From Fimbriimonadaceae bacterium (GTDB lineage Bacteria > Armatimonadota > Fimbriimonadia > Fimbriimonadales > Fimbriimonadaceae): DNA of 64,000 nucleotides. A program made the position numbers and the translations under genes. Under the pieces are notes generated by a model, which did not search any database, was not told the origin of the DNA, and worked only from the letters and a program-made list of their open reading frames with translations. Of this stretch, positions 28,622 through 37,512 are shown one piece after another. The stretch is taken from contig JAICWL010000005.1 of NCBI GenBank assembly GCA_025934835.1, forward strand, positions 1 to 64,000. The letters run 5' to 3'. How positions within the stretch are numbered: position 1 is the first letter of the stretch; each line of letters opens with the position of its first letter.

Positions 28622-29656
28622 TTATGAATCCGGGTTCTGGCGGACTTGCTCTAAATCGTGCTCGACCATGCGCTGAACCAACGTTTGAAACGGAATATTA
28701 ACATCCCACGCCAGCTTGTTCCGCGCTTTGGCAGGATTGCCCACGACTTCGTTGCGCCCCGACGGCCTGAAAAACCGGGGGTCGATGCGAACGAGAACCT
28801 GGCCGGTTCGCGTATCCACGCCGGTTTCATCCAAACCGACGCCTTCCCAGCGCAAGTCGAATCCTGCAACCGCCGCGGCTTCCTCGGCGAAGCCGCGAAC
28901 CGTGTTCGCGACCCCCGAGGCGATGACGAAGTCTGAGGGTTGGTCGAGTTGAGCCATGCGCCACATCGCCTCGACCACATCCTCTGCGTGACTCCAGTCT
29001 CGCACTGTGTCAAGGTTTCCGAGCGCGACGGGATCGCCTCCGCGAGCGGCGCACCGGGCGATGCCGAGCGTGATTTTGCGTGTGACGAAGCTCTCGCCTC
29101 TCAACTCGCTCTCGTGGTTGAATAGAATCGCGTTGCTCGCCCAGAGCCCGTACGACATTCGGTAGGTGGCGACTGCGAGATGCGCGACCAACTTCGACAT
29201 GGCGTACGGATCGGACGCACCGAGGGGCGAGGCTTCGTCCCTCGCGCCGGTTGTCGAGGAATCGAAGATCGCGCCAGAGCTTGCGTTCACGAGCTTGGCG
29301 TAGCTTCCGGTGCGCCGCATCGCCTCCAAGAGGTGAATGGCTCCAAGACCGTTGTTGCGAATCGTTTCAACGGGCCGATCGAATGACACGCCTACGTCCG
29401 AATGGGCGGCGAGGTGAAAGATAAAATCTGGCTGCTCTGACTTGAGAAGAGATTCGAACGAGGCGGAGTCGTCGAACTCCAATCCGACGAGACTCACCGA
29501 TTCCCGGATGCCCAGCCTCCCAAGCCTCCAGTCGGCATTCGCGCCCGGACGATGCTGGCCGATCACTCGGACGCCAGCGCCCGCAAGGAGCCTCGCCAGG
29601 TATGCGCCATCCTGTCCAAAGATGCCGGTGATCAGAGCCGTTCGGACTTTGGCCAT
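28622..29656 (-). CDS. GDP-mannose 4,6-dehydratase-like SDR (variant active site)
   Basis: ALITGIFGQDGAYLARLL; YAMSKLVAH; ILFNHESELRGESFVTRKIT. Confidence 0.88.
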   Translation of the reverse strand: MAKVRTALITGIFGQDGAYLARLLAGAGVRVIGQHRPGANADWRLGRLGIRESVSLVGLEFDDSASFESLLKSEQPDFIFHLAAHSDVGVSFDRPVETIRNNGLGAIHLLEAMRRTGSYAKLVNASSGAIFDSSTTGARDEASPLGASDPYAMSKLVAHLAVATYRMSYGLWASNAILFNHESELRGESFVTRKITLGIARCAARGGDPVALGNLDTVRDWSHAEDVVEAMWRMAQLDQPSDFVIASGVANTVRGFAEEAAAVAGFDLRWEGVGLDETGVDTRTGQVLVRIDPRFFRPSGRNEVVGNPAKARNKLAWDVNIPFQTLVQRMVEHDLEQVRQNPDS

Positions 29657-29708
29657 GCTTTGGCGATGCTACCGCCGATCGCACGTCGGCTAAAATGAGG
29701 GCCCGCTG

Positions 29709-30470
29709 GTGCCGCGCGACATGCCCGAACGAGCCGATACGCTGCCTTCGCCGACAAACGTGTGCGGCTTCGAGATCACGCCCGTCGACCTTCCGACCTT
29801 GGTGCAGGAGACGTTGGCGGCTGCGAGAGACGGTCGAGGCGGCTGGATGCTGGCGCTGAACTTGGACCTCGTGGCACGCAGCCGGCGCGAGCCCGAATAC
29901 GGGGAGCTTCTTCGCAAAGCGACGCTCACATTCGCGGACGGCTTTCCGATCGTTTGGGCCTGCAAGAAGAAGAATCGGGCCAACGCGGGCATGCCGAGAG
30001 TGGCCGGTGTCGACTATACGCGCGAGCTGCTAATGAACCTCAGCCCCCAAGAGACGGCGATCATCGGCGGCCAGAATCCGCGCGCGGCGCTTTCCAAGCT
30101 CGGCCTCAACCCGGACGGGGAGTACTTCATATTCGATGGAAAAGTCGAAGTCACTGACGCATGGGCCGCCGAGATGGCGACCAGCCTAGAGGGAAGGAAA
30201 GTGGTGTTTCTCGCTCTCGGAGTGCCGAAGCAGGAGAAGCTGATTTGCTTGCTCAGGCCATTGCTTCCGAGCGCGATCTTCATCGGGGTCGGCGGCACTT
30301 TCGATTTTCTCGCGGGGATCATTTCCCGCGCGCCGGTGTGGATGCAGGACCGCGGGCTGGAGTGGCTATATCGGCTTAGCACCGAGCCAAAGCGGCTGTG
30401 GCGGCGATACCTGGTGGAGTATCCGCCTGGCGCGATGAGCCTGCTACGCGACGTAAGGGCGCGGAACTAG
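29709..30470 (+). CDS. WecG/TagA/CpsF family glycosyltransferase
   Basis: LNLDLVARSRREPEYGELLRKATLTFADGFPIVWACK...VFLALGVPKQEKLI...FIGVGGTFDFLAGIISRAPVWMQDRGLEWLYRLSTEPKRLWRRY. Confidence 0.92.
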   Translation: MPRDMPERADTLPSPTNVCGFEITPVDLPTLVQETLAAARDGRGGWMLALNLDLVARSRREPEYGELLRKATLTFADGFPIVWACKKKNRANAGMPRVAGVDYTRELLMNLSPQETAIIGGQNPRAALSKLGLNPDGEYFIFDGKVEVTDAWAAEMATSLEGRKVVFLALGVPKQEKLICLLRPLLPSAIFIGVGGTFDFLAGIISRAPVWMQDRGLEWLYRLSTEPKRLWRRYLVEYPPGAMSLLRDVRARN

Positions 30471-31652
30471 CGAGATAGCGTGCTCCACAGCCGTCATTAG
30501 GCTCCCTGACTCGTATCGGACAGAGCGCACTCCGGCTCGCCTTGCGGCTTCGGCGTCGGAGTCGGTGTCACCGATAAGCACTGCGCGAGAGGGAACGACT
30601 GACCAGTGCTCGAGCGCTTCGAGTATCATGCCCGGCTCGGGCTTCCTGCGCCCGCATGAGATCCTGTAGCGGCCCTGGCCCTCGGTTGGATGGTTCGGAC
30701 AGTAAAGAACCTCGTCGATGTGCGCCCCGTGCTCCGCCAGCCTCCGACCGATATATGCTGCGAAGGCGAGGTACTCGTGCTCCGTGTAGTAGCCCTTGGC
30801 GATGCCCGCCTGGTTGGTCACGACTACCACCAGGTAGCCGTGCTCGTTCAGCCAGCGCACGGCCCTAGGGGCATCCTCGGTGAACGCGAACTGCTCGGGG
30901 GTGTGCACGTGGCCGTAGTTGACGTTGATCACACCGTCGCGATCCAGCAGCACCATGGGCTTGTCGCGCCACGCTGGCAACTCGGTCTCAGCGTTGGCGA
31001 GAGTCTCGGGCAGGCCGATGTCGATAAAGAATCCGTTCGCCTTCACGGCAAGCAGCGCCTTCTGCGCCGCCAAGTGGGGAAGTAAGTCGCGCTCGAGAGA
31101 GCAAGGGCCATCCGGCAGGGCCGCCAACATAGATTTGTGGAGGGCATAGATTCCGCCGTTGATGAAGCCGGGTCCGGCGCCCGACTTTTCGCCAAACGCG
31201 GTGACGACGCCGGCCTCTTCTCTCACCTCTCCGAAGCGCGAAACGTCGTCCACGTGCCGCAGCGCGATGGCAGCTTTCGAGGATGGTCGAGCGAGCTCAC
31301 CCAGCAGCGTAAGATTCGCATCCAGGATGGTGTCTCCGTTCAGAACGAGGAACCGTTCACCCAGGTGCTTGGAACCAAATTTCACCGCGCCGCCCGTGCC
31401 CAGCGGTTCGGGTTCAGCCGCATATTGCAGCCTGACTCCATGGCGTTCGTGGCCCAACGTTTGCTCGACTTTGTCCGCGAGGTGGCCAGTAGCGATCGCA
31501 GCGCGCTGGATACCGTGCCTCGAAAGGTTCCAGAGAACGTAATCGAGGAACGGCACGCCGCCTACCGGCAATATCGGCTTCGGCGTTTCCCGCGTAAGAT
31601 CGCCCAGGCGCGTCCCGAGGCCGCCCGCCAAGATCAGGGCTTCGTCTAGCAC
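30444..31652 (-). CDS. fused heptose-1-phosphate nucleotidyltransferase (HddC-like) + HAD-IIIA heptose bisphosphate phosphatase (GmhB-like)
   Basis: N-terminal LILAGGLGTRLGDLTRETPKPILPVGG...LNGDTILD; C-terminal MVLLDRDGVINVNYGHVHTPEQF...VVVTNQAGIAKGYY...CGRRKPEPGMIL. Confidence 0.9.
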   Translation of the reverse strand: MLDEALILAGGLGTRLGDLTRETPKPILPVGGVPFLDYVLWNLSRHGIQRAAIATGHLADKVEQTLGHERHGVRLQYAAEPEPLGTGGAVKFGSKHLGERFLVLNGDTILDANLTLLGELARPSSKAAIALRHVDDVSRFGEVREEAGVVTAFGEKSGAGPGFINGGIYALHKSMLAALPDGPCSLERDLLPHLAAQKALLAVKANGFFIDIGLPETLANAETELPAWRDKPMVLLDRDGVINVNYGHVHTPEQFAFTEDAPRAVRWLNEHGYLVVVVTNQAGIAKGYYTEHEYLAFAAYIGRRLAEHGAHIDEVLYCPNHPTEGQGRYRISCGRRKPEPGMILEALEHWSVVPSRAVLIGDTDSDAEAARRAGVRSVRYESGSLMTAVEHAISLVPRPYVA

Positions 31653-32236
31653 AGCGCGGATTCAGCCAGCTCGCAGAGCGTGTGGGCGATCAAGATGTGC
31701 ATTTCCTGAATGCGCGGCGTCTCGGGGGTGGGGACACACAGGCATACGTCGCAAAGCGACTTCAGGACTCCGCCTGTTCCCCCAGTGAGGCCGACGACTT
31801 TGATGCCGAGACTCTTTGCCGTGCGGGCAGCCTCCAGCACGTTCGGACTTCCTCCGCTCGTGGTGATCGCGATCAAGACGTCACCCTTCTTGCCGAATGC
31901 TTCCACTTGGCGGGCGAAGACCCTGTCGAACGAGTAGTCGTTACCGATGGCGGTGACAACTGTGGAGTTCGTGTTCAGGGCGATTGCCGGGAGCGCCTTT
32001 CGCTCTTTGAGAAAGCGTCCTACGAACTCGCCCGCGATGTGCTGGGCGTCAGCGGCAGAGCCTCCGTTTCCGGCAAGTAGGAGCGTGCCTCCGCCGCGAA
32101 GGGACTGGACGATCATGTCGGAAGCCTCTTGGATGAGCGGGGCAAGCTCGCGGGTTCGGTCGAGAACGGCCTGATGCGAGTCCATGATCTCTGCGATGCG
32201 GGAGGATGTTTGTATCGTGCTGTTCATAACGTTCAA
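31646..32236 (-). CDS. gmhA: SIS-domain sedoheptulose-7-phosphate isomerase
   Basis: LLAGNGGSAADAQHIAGEFVGRFLKERKALPAIALNTNSTVVTAIGNDYSFDRVFARQVEAFGKKGDVLIAITTSGGSPNV. Confidence 0.92.
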   Translation of the reverse strand: MNVMNSTIQTSSRIAEIMDSHQAVLDRTRELAPLIQEASDMIVQSLRGGGTLLLAGNGGSAADAQHIAGEFVGRFLKERKALPAIALNTNSTVVTAIGNDYSFDRVFARQVEAFGKKGDVLIAITTSGGSPNVLEAARTAKSLGIKVVGLTGGTGGVLKSLCDVCLCVPTPETPRIQEMHILIAHTLCELAESALC

Positions 32237-33249
32237 TCCAGGCGCCAGGCTCGAACGCCGTCTTGCGTGAAACTGAAGCTTACAACCTGCGAGCCGTGCT
32301 CCCGAAGGGCCTGCTGGACATTGTGCCGCCGAACGGGATCGCAGATAAAGAACATGAATCCGCCGCCCCCTACTCCCGTAATCTTTCCTCCGATCGCTCC
32401 GCTAGCCCGGGCGGCATTGTAAAGCTGGTCGATTTGCGGATTGGATATGCCTTCCGCCATTCGCTTCTTATTCTCCCAGCCCATGTGCAGCAGCTCTCCG
32501 AACTCGTCGAACTTGCGGAGGAGCAGCGCCTTCTTCATCTCGATGGCGAGCGCCTTTAGGTTGTCCATAGCCTCGATCGCATCGACGTTCTGAGAGCGGA
32601 AGTTGTCTTGCTGCTTCTTGACGATGTTCGAATATATGCGCTGGCCGCCGACGTAGGCGAAGCACATGCGGTACTCGAGCTCGAAGATCGTCTCGTCCGG
32701 GATGCGCAGGGCGTTCACCAAGGTTGCGCCCTTCGTAAACTCGATGAAATTGAAGCCGCCGAATGCAGCGGCGTATTGGTCTTGCTTTCCTCCGACGACC
32801 TTACACTCTTCGCGCTCGATGTGATACGAGAGCTCGGCGATCCGATAAGGATCGAGAGGCAGCCGCAAATGCTCCGCTACAGCGCTAATGAGTGCGACGG
32901 TGATGGCGGAGGACGACCCGAGCCCCGATCCGGGCGGGGCGTCGTTATGGAGCAGGATTTTGAATCCTTCGGTGACCTTGAGATCGCGGCGAAAGTAGTC
33001 GATGACGCCCTTGGCCAGATCGAGTGTTCCGTCGTAGACGAACGGGTCCTCGATGCCATAAATGATGGTGGCGTCGTAGTCGAGGCTCGTGACTTCGAAG
33101 CTGGCGCCTCCCGGCATCAGCGTGGCATAGGCGTAACGATTGATCGTGGAGCTCAACACGGCTCCGCCGCGCTCGTCACAGTAAGGGGCGACGTCGGTTC
33201 CTCCCCCACCAAAGCTGACGCGGAGCGGTGCGCGCGATCGAATACGCAT
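32233..33249 (-). CDS. hddA: GHMP kinase, D-glycero-alpha-D-manno-heptose-7-phosphate kinase
   Basis: MRIRSRAPLRVSFGGGGTDVAPYCDERGGAVLSSTINRYAYATL; DAPPGSGLGSSSAITVALI; GGKITGVGGGGFMFF. Confidence 0.92.
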   Translation of the reverse strand: MRIRSRAPLRVSFGGGGTDVAPYCDERGGAVLSSTINRYAYATLMPGGASFEVTSLDYDATIIYGIEDPFVYDGTLDLAKGVIDYFRRDLKVTEGFKILLHNDAPPGSGLGSSSAITVALISAVAEHLRLPLDPYRIAELSYHIEREECKVVGGKQDQYAAAFGGFNFIEFTKGATLVNALRIPDETIFELEYRMCFAYVGGQRIYSNIVKKQQDNFRSQNVDAIEAMDNLKALAIEMKKALLLRKFDEFGELLHMGWENKKRMAEGISNPQIDQLYNAARASGAIGGKITGVGGGGFMFFICDPVRRHNVQQALREHGSQVVSFSFTQDGVRAWRLD

Positions 33250-33399
33250 AACTACAGAATTATCGGCCCTGGTTTCGCCGAATCCGAGCCTAGCTTACAT
33301 GACCGCTGGTCGCCGTAGCCGCAAGATATGGATTCTATCTATGGCTTCGTAGGATGGAACTTGTGCTCAGAATCAACCGCCTGATCGCCAGGGGGACGA

Positions 33400-34437
33400 A
33401 TGCGTATGGATCCACGCATCGATTGCAGGCCTTGGACGATATTGGAGGCTTCGCGGGGCAGCCAGGCGGCAATGCGAAACGTGAAGCTCTACGAAGAGGA
33501 GTTGGCCGATCTGTTCGGTTGGGCGATTCGCCCGGGAGTCGATGAGGCGCTCGGAAGGCAATTTCACAGGCTGGCTAAGCTTGGGGCGGCGAGAGCCCTT
33601 GGCAAATTCGGTAAGTCGAACGACCGACTAGCGATCTTGATGGGAATCGACCACATGGTCAAGGTCGCCCCGTGGATGATCGCCGGAGGCGGAACGAAAG
33701 CCATCGTCCTGTTCGACGCATGGCCCAGCTCACACGATTTAATCCTCGACAACGCCGCCCGGTACGGGCTCGGTACGGTCTTCGTCACATCGTCCCAGGC
33801 GGCTGCCCGCCTCAGCGAGCGGAACCAGAGCTGTCGGTGGCTGTGGTTGCCAGAGGCGCTGCCGCGCGATGAGTATTCTCCTGCGCCGCTTTCTGGGAAG
33901 ACGATCGACGTGATGCAGTTCGGACGGAAGCATGACGCTTACCATGACGCGATCGTGGACAAGTGCGCCCGTGAAGGGCTCGGCTACTTTTACGAAAAGC
34001 GCAAGGGGGAAGTCGTCTTCCAGTCTCCGCAGGAGTTTCTACAGCGGCTTGGCGAATCCGCTGTTAGCGTCTGTTTTCCGCAGAGCTGGACGCATCCGGA
34101 GCGGGCGGGGGATATCGAAACGATGACTCTGCGCTATTTGCAATCTATGGCGTCGAAGTGCGTGCTGGTAGGGCACGCGCCGCAGGAGATGATCGAGGTG
34201 TTCGGCTACAACCCCGTCGTCGAAGCGGATATGAGCGACCCTTTCGGACAGCTCCGAGAGATTCTCGGATCTCTCGAGAGGTATGAGCCGCTCGTCGAGA
34301 GCAATTACGCGGCGGTCATGAGGGGCCACACGTGGCGGACGAGAGCGGTAGATTTGCGTGACATTTTGAACGGTAGCAAATCGCAATACGAGCCAGTCGG
34401 AACGAGTGAAATTGCTAGAAAAGTCAGAGTGCTGTGA
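33400..34437 (+). CDS. putative glycosyltransferase
   Basis: SD AGGGGGA before ATG 33400; VSVCFPQSWTHPERAGDIETMTLRYLQSMASKCVLVGHAPQEMIEVFGYNPVVEAD resembles GT-B C-terminal region. Confidence 0.65.
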   Translation: MRMDPRIDCRPWTILEASRGSQAAMRNVKLYEEELADLFGWAIRPGVDEALGRQFHRLAKLGAARALGKFGKSNDRLAILMGIDHMVKVAPWMIAGGGTKAIVLFDAWPSSHDLILDNAARYGLGTVFVTSSQAAARLSERNQSCRWLWLPEALPRDEYSPAPLSGKTIDVMQFGRKHDAYHDAIVDKCAREGLGYFYEKRKGEVVFQSPQEFLQRLGESAVSVCFPQSWTHPERAGDIETMTLRYLQSMASKCVLVGHAPQEMIEVFGYNPVVEADMSDPFGQLREILGSLERYEPLVESNYAAVMRGHTWRTRAVDLRDILNGSKSQYEPVGTSEIARKVRVL

Positions 34438-34633
34438 GGAACTCGTGGTCTTACCGGGTTTGGCCCCAACGCCGAATCAAGTTTGGCCCGCACGAAGCCG
34501 AAGATCAAAGTATCTCTCTCGGGCAGAACCGGCGTGGTTGCACGTGTAACGCAAGGGTATTGCAGGATATAGCCAATTTTATTGCGAGGACGAATCGTTC
34601 TGATTGGATAATGGAGTCGTAGTGCTCTGAGCT

Positions 34634-34666
34634 ATACTAGGCCAGCCTCAGTTGGCGAGGTTTTTG
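34634..34666 (+). promoter_or_regulatory. candidate promoter and short promoter-proximal terminator-like hairpin
   Basis: TATACT (34634-34639); CCTC (34647-34650)/GAGG (34658-34661) followed by TTTTT. Confidence 0.3.
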
Positions 34667-34707
34667 TAATCGGGTGATTTGCTCGGTTCAATGCGTGAGA
34701 GGAGAAA

Positions 34708-35379
34708 GTGAGTCAAAGGGTTTTGTTCGAGCCATCGATTGAAATAGTAGGGCTCCCGACCGTACAGGTCCGGCCCTGCACCTACGCGAGCGCCAAACGC
34801 TGCTTCGACTTTCTTTTCGCGCTCGTTCTGCTGTTTCTCTTGTTTCCGCTGTTCCTTGCCATCACCCTCGCGATCGCTCTGACGAGCAAGGGTCCGATTC
34901 TGTATCGCAGCGAGCGGATCGGCGTCGGCGGCGGGCCATTCCAGTTCCTTAAGTTTCGCTCGATGTACGTGGACGCCGACCGGCGTCTCACGGAGCTTCT
35001 AGAGCAGAACGAGAAGGATGGCCCAATTTTCAAGATGAAGCGCGATCCTCGGGTTACTCCGGTTGGCAGGTTCCTGCGTCGGTACAGTCTGGACGAGCTA
35101 CCTCAGCTCATTAACGTGCTGCGCGGCGATATGAGCATTGTCGGTCCCCGGCCTCCTATTCGCCGCGAGGTGGAGCAGTACGACGAGTATGCGCTTCAGA
35201 GGCTGACCGTGAAGCCGGGCATCACTTGCTACTGGCAGATCATGGGCCGCAGCGAGCTGACGTTCGAGCAGTGGATGGACTTGGACCACCGGTACCTTCA
35301 GGACATGAGCTTCTGGACCGATCTCATGATCCTATGCCGCACGCCGTCGGCGATCGTGCGCGGCGAAGGCGCCTACTAG
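34708..35379 (+). CDS. exopolysaccharide polyprenyl-phosphate sugar-1-phosphate transferase (short WcaJ/WbaP catalytic-domain form)
   Basis: KRCFDFLFALVLLFLLFPLFLAITLAIALTSKGPILYRSERIGVGGGPFQFLKFRSM...MKRDPRVTPVGRFLRRYSLDELPQLINVLRGDMSIVGPRPP. Confidence 0.95.
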   Translation: MSQRVLFEPSIEIVGLPTVQVRPCTYASAKRCFDFLFALVLLFLLFPLFLAITLAIALTSKGPILYRSERIGVGGGPFQFLKFRSMYVDADRRLTELLEQNEKDGPIFKMKRDPRVTPVGRFLRRYSLDELPQLINVLRGDMSIVGPRPPIRREVEQYDEYALQRLTVKPGITCYWQIMGRSELTFEQWMDLDHRYLQDMSFWTDLMILCRTPSAIVRGEGAY

Positions 35380-36602
35380 GATCCGGCCCCGCCAAGCCCT
35401 GCCTCGATGGTGTCGCATATGTTCTTGCCGAAGAGCTCGGGCGTGTGAAGCTTGGCCATCTCCTTGCCGTTGCCTCCAAGGCTTGCCGCGAGCTTGGGGT
35501 TCATCGCGAGTCTGGTAGCGGCATCCGCGACAAGCTGAGCACTCGAAATGTCTACGGTGAGCCCGGACTTGTGGCGCTGGACGAGCCATGCTACCAGGCC
35601 CTGGTCCATCGCAATCACCGGCAGCCCAGCAGTTCCCGCTTGGATGAGCACGCCGCTCATGCCAAACCAGCCTCTATATCCCACCCACACGGCGTCGGCT
35701 GCTTGGAAGACTAAGGCTTCCTGCCTGTCGTCCAAGAATCCTTCGAGCTCGTATAGCCTTCCGGCTTGGCGAAGATCGGCCGCGGCAGGCGATAACAGGG
35801 CCCGCTTGGCGAATGCGTCTTGCTTCCCGGCGAACAGCACAGCGACCCTCGGGTCGCAGCTAGTGTGGGCGAGGCCGGCAAGCAGCTCGCTTACGCCCTT
35901 TCGCTCGCTGAGGGCCCCATAGGAGAGGACTACGTATTTGTCTTTGGGGATGCCGAGGTGGGATTTAGGATCCTCGACACCGGACTCGGTCGCCAACGAG
36001 GCGATGTCCGGTATGTGTCGGACCTTCTCCCAATGAGGAAATCGATGCTTTTCGGCATAGCCCGCCATCGACTCGTCGAGCGTGAGCACATTGGTGAGCG
36101 TGGGAATGGCAATCATTCGGTCGAAGATTGGCCCCATGAATCTCTCGCGCAGCTTGCCGGAAGGCACCTTGATGCCCATGTCGCGGCAGTGGAAATTGCG
36201 ACCCATGAGAATGCCTGAGAACGGCGTCTTGCGAAATGGTGAGCCGCGCATCGACATCGGCATGTCGATTTGGTCGAGGTTCACCATGTAGACGAAATCG
36301 GGTTTCCAGCTGTGCGCGAGGCTCTTATAGCCTGCCCTGAAGGTCGACCAGCGACGTAGCTGGTCGAGGGTCCTCTTTACGTCGCCGCTTCCTTCTGGCG
36401 TCGAGGCATCTGGCATGAAAGATGTTCTAAGCGCATCGCCAAACTCGTCGCAAAGGATGCGGTAGGCGGGATGGGTGACGGCCCGTTTTGTGGTGACCAA
36501 GCGGACTTCCCATCCGCGCCGCAACGCCTCTCCGACGATGTGCCGCACATGCAGCGCCATATGATGTCCGGCGGCATCGGGCTCGAAAATGGCAAGCTTC
36601 AT
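35376..36602 (-). CDS. glycosyltransferase (GT4-like)
   Basis: MKLAIFEPDAAGHHMALHVRHIVGEALRRGWEVRLVTT; YVVLSYGALSERKGVSELLAGLA; C-terminal AGTAGLPVIAMDQGLVAWLVQ. Confidence 0.8.
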   Translation of the reverse strand: MKLAIFEPDAAGHHMALHVRHIVGEALRRGWEVRLVTTKRAVTHPAYRILCDEFGDALRTSFMPDASTPEGSGDVKRTLDQLRRWSTFRAGYKSLAHSWKPDFVYMVNLDQIDMPMSMRGSPFRKTPFSGILMGRNFHCRDMGIKVPSGKLRERFMGPIFDRMIAIPTLTNVLTLDESMAGYAEKHRFPHWEKVRHIPDIASLATESGVEDPKSHLGIPKDKYVVLSYGALSERKGVSELLAGLAHTSCDPRVAVLFAGKQDAFAKRALLSPAAADLRQAGRLYELEGFLDDRQEALVFQAADAVWVGYRGWFGMSGVLIQAGTAGLPVIAMDQGLVAWLVQRHKSGLTVDISSAQLVADAATRLAMNPKLAASLGGNGKEMAKLHTPELFGKNICDTIEAGLGGAGS

Positions 36603-36608
36603 GGGTGT

Positions 36609-37469
36609 TCAGGCGGGTCCTGCGCCTCCGGGCGGCCGCACCGTGCGGAGCGTGGAAAGCAATAGGTACTTCGCGAGCCGCTTATCGAGTAGCGGCCACC
36701 CCGTCATTCTAAAGAATCCGAGCGCCTCGGGCATAGGCGAATTGAGCGCGTTTTGAAAAGCCAGGGTTCGCCGCAGCTCGGCCAAGTGCTTGGGTTCAAG
36801 GAATGGCATGCTCTGCTGAAGCTTCTGAAGAAGCCCCCCCACGTCGCGCTTGGCTTTGGAGACCGAGCCTCCAGTTTGGTGGTAGATCGTGAGCGCCCGA
36901 CCAAGATTCAGCGCCGGGCCCACAGCATGCGCGCACCGGATCCAGAAGTCGACGTCCTGCATCGCGGGCAGGCCCTCATTGAATCCGCCCGCAGCCCAGA
37001 AGTGATCGGCCGACACCGAAAATGCCGAGCCGCAGGTCCAGTTGCGGTAGTCGACCATGAGCTGCCATTCGAGCAGCCTCCGCTGCGGGTTCCCGTTCAC
37101 TTTGGAGCCTTTGCCGGATGGGCGAACTCGGATGGCGCCATCGAGGACGAAGCTCGGCGAATCGGATGTCCAGGCCTCGAGGTGTGCCGAAACTTTTCCT
37201 GGCAGCCACTCATCATCGGCGTCCATGAACATCAAGAGGCTGGTGGCGGCAGCTTTTGCGGCGCGATTCCTGGCGATGCTGCCGTTTCCTTTCGGCAGCC
37301 GCAAGACTTTAGCTCCGAGCCCCTCGGCTAAGTCCGGAGTCCCGTCGGTCGAGGCGTCGTCACCTACGACGATCTCATTTGGTGGGGGCTCCTGTGCCAT
37401 CACAGAGCGCAGGGTTCTCTCGATGGTATCCGCCGCATTGTGGGCGGGGACGATGACCGAATAATCCAT
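36609..37469 (-). CDS. glycosyltransferase family 2
   Basis: MDYSVIVPAHNAADTIERTLRSVMAQEPPPNEIVVGDDASTDGTPDLAEGL...LLMFMDADDEWLPGK. Confidence 0.93.
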   Translation of the reverse strand: MDYSVIVPAHNAADTIERTLRSVMAQEPPPNEIVVGDDASTDGTPDLAEGLGAKVLRLPKGNGSIARNRAAKAAATSLLMFMDADDEWLPGKVSAHLEAWTSDSPSFVLDGAIRVRPSGKGSKVNGNPQRRLLEWQLMVDYRNWTCGSAFSVSADHFWAAGGFNEGLPAMQDVDFWIRCAHAVGPALNLGRALTIYHQTGGSVSKAKRDVGGLLQKLQQSMPFLEPKHLAELRRTLAFQNALNSPMPEALGFFRMTGWPLLDKRLAKYLLLSTLRTVRPPGGAGPA

Positions 37470-37478
37470 CAATGAAAG

Positions 37479-37506
37479 GGCCCGGCTCCGATATCGGAGC
37501 CGGGCC
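37479..37506 (-). terminator. 28-bp perfect palindrome, terminator-like, between the 886-aa hydrolase and the GT2 gene
   Basis: GGCCCGGCTCCGAT|ATCGGAGCCGGGCC; immediately downstream of the stop at 37513. Confidence 0.7.
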
Positions 37507-37512
37507 GGGATT

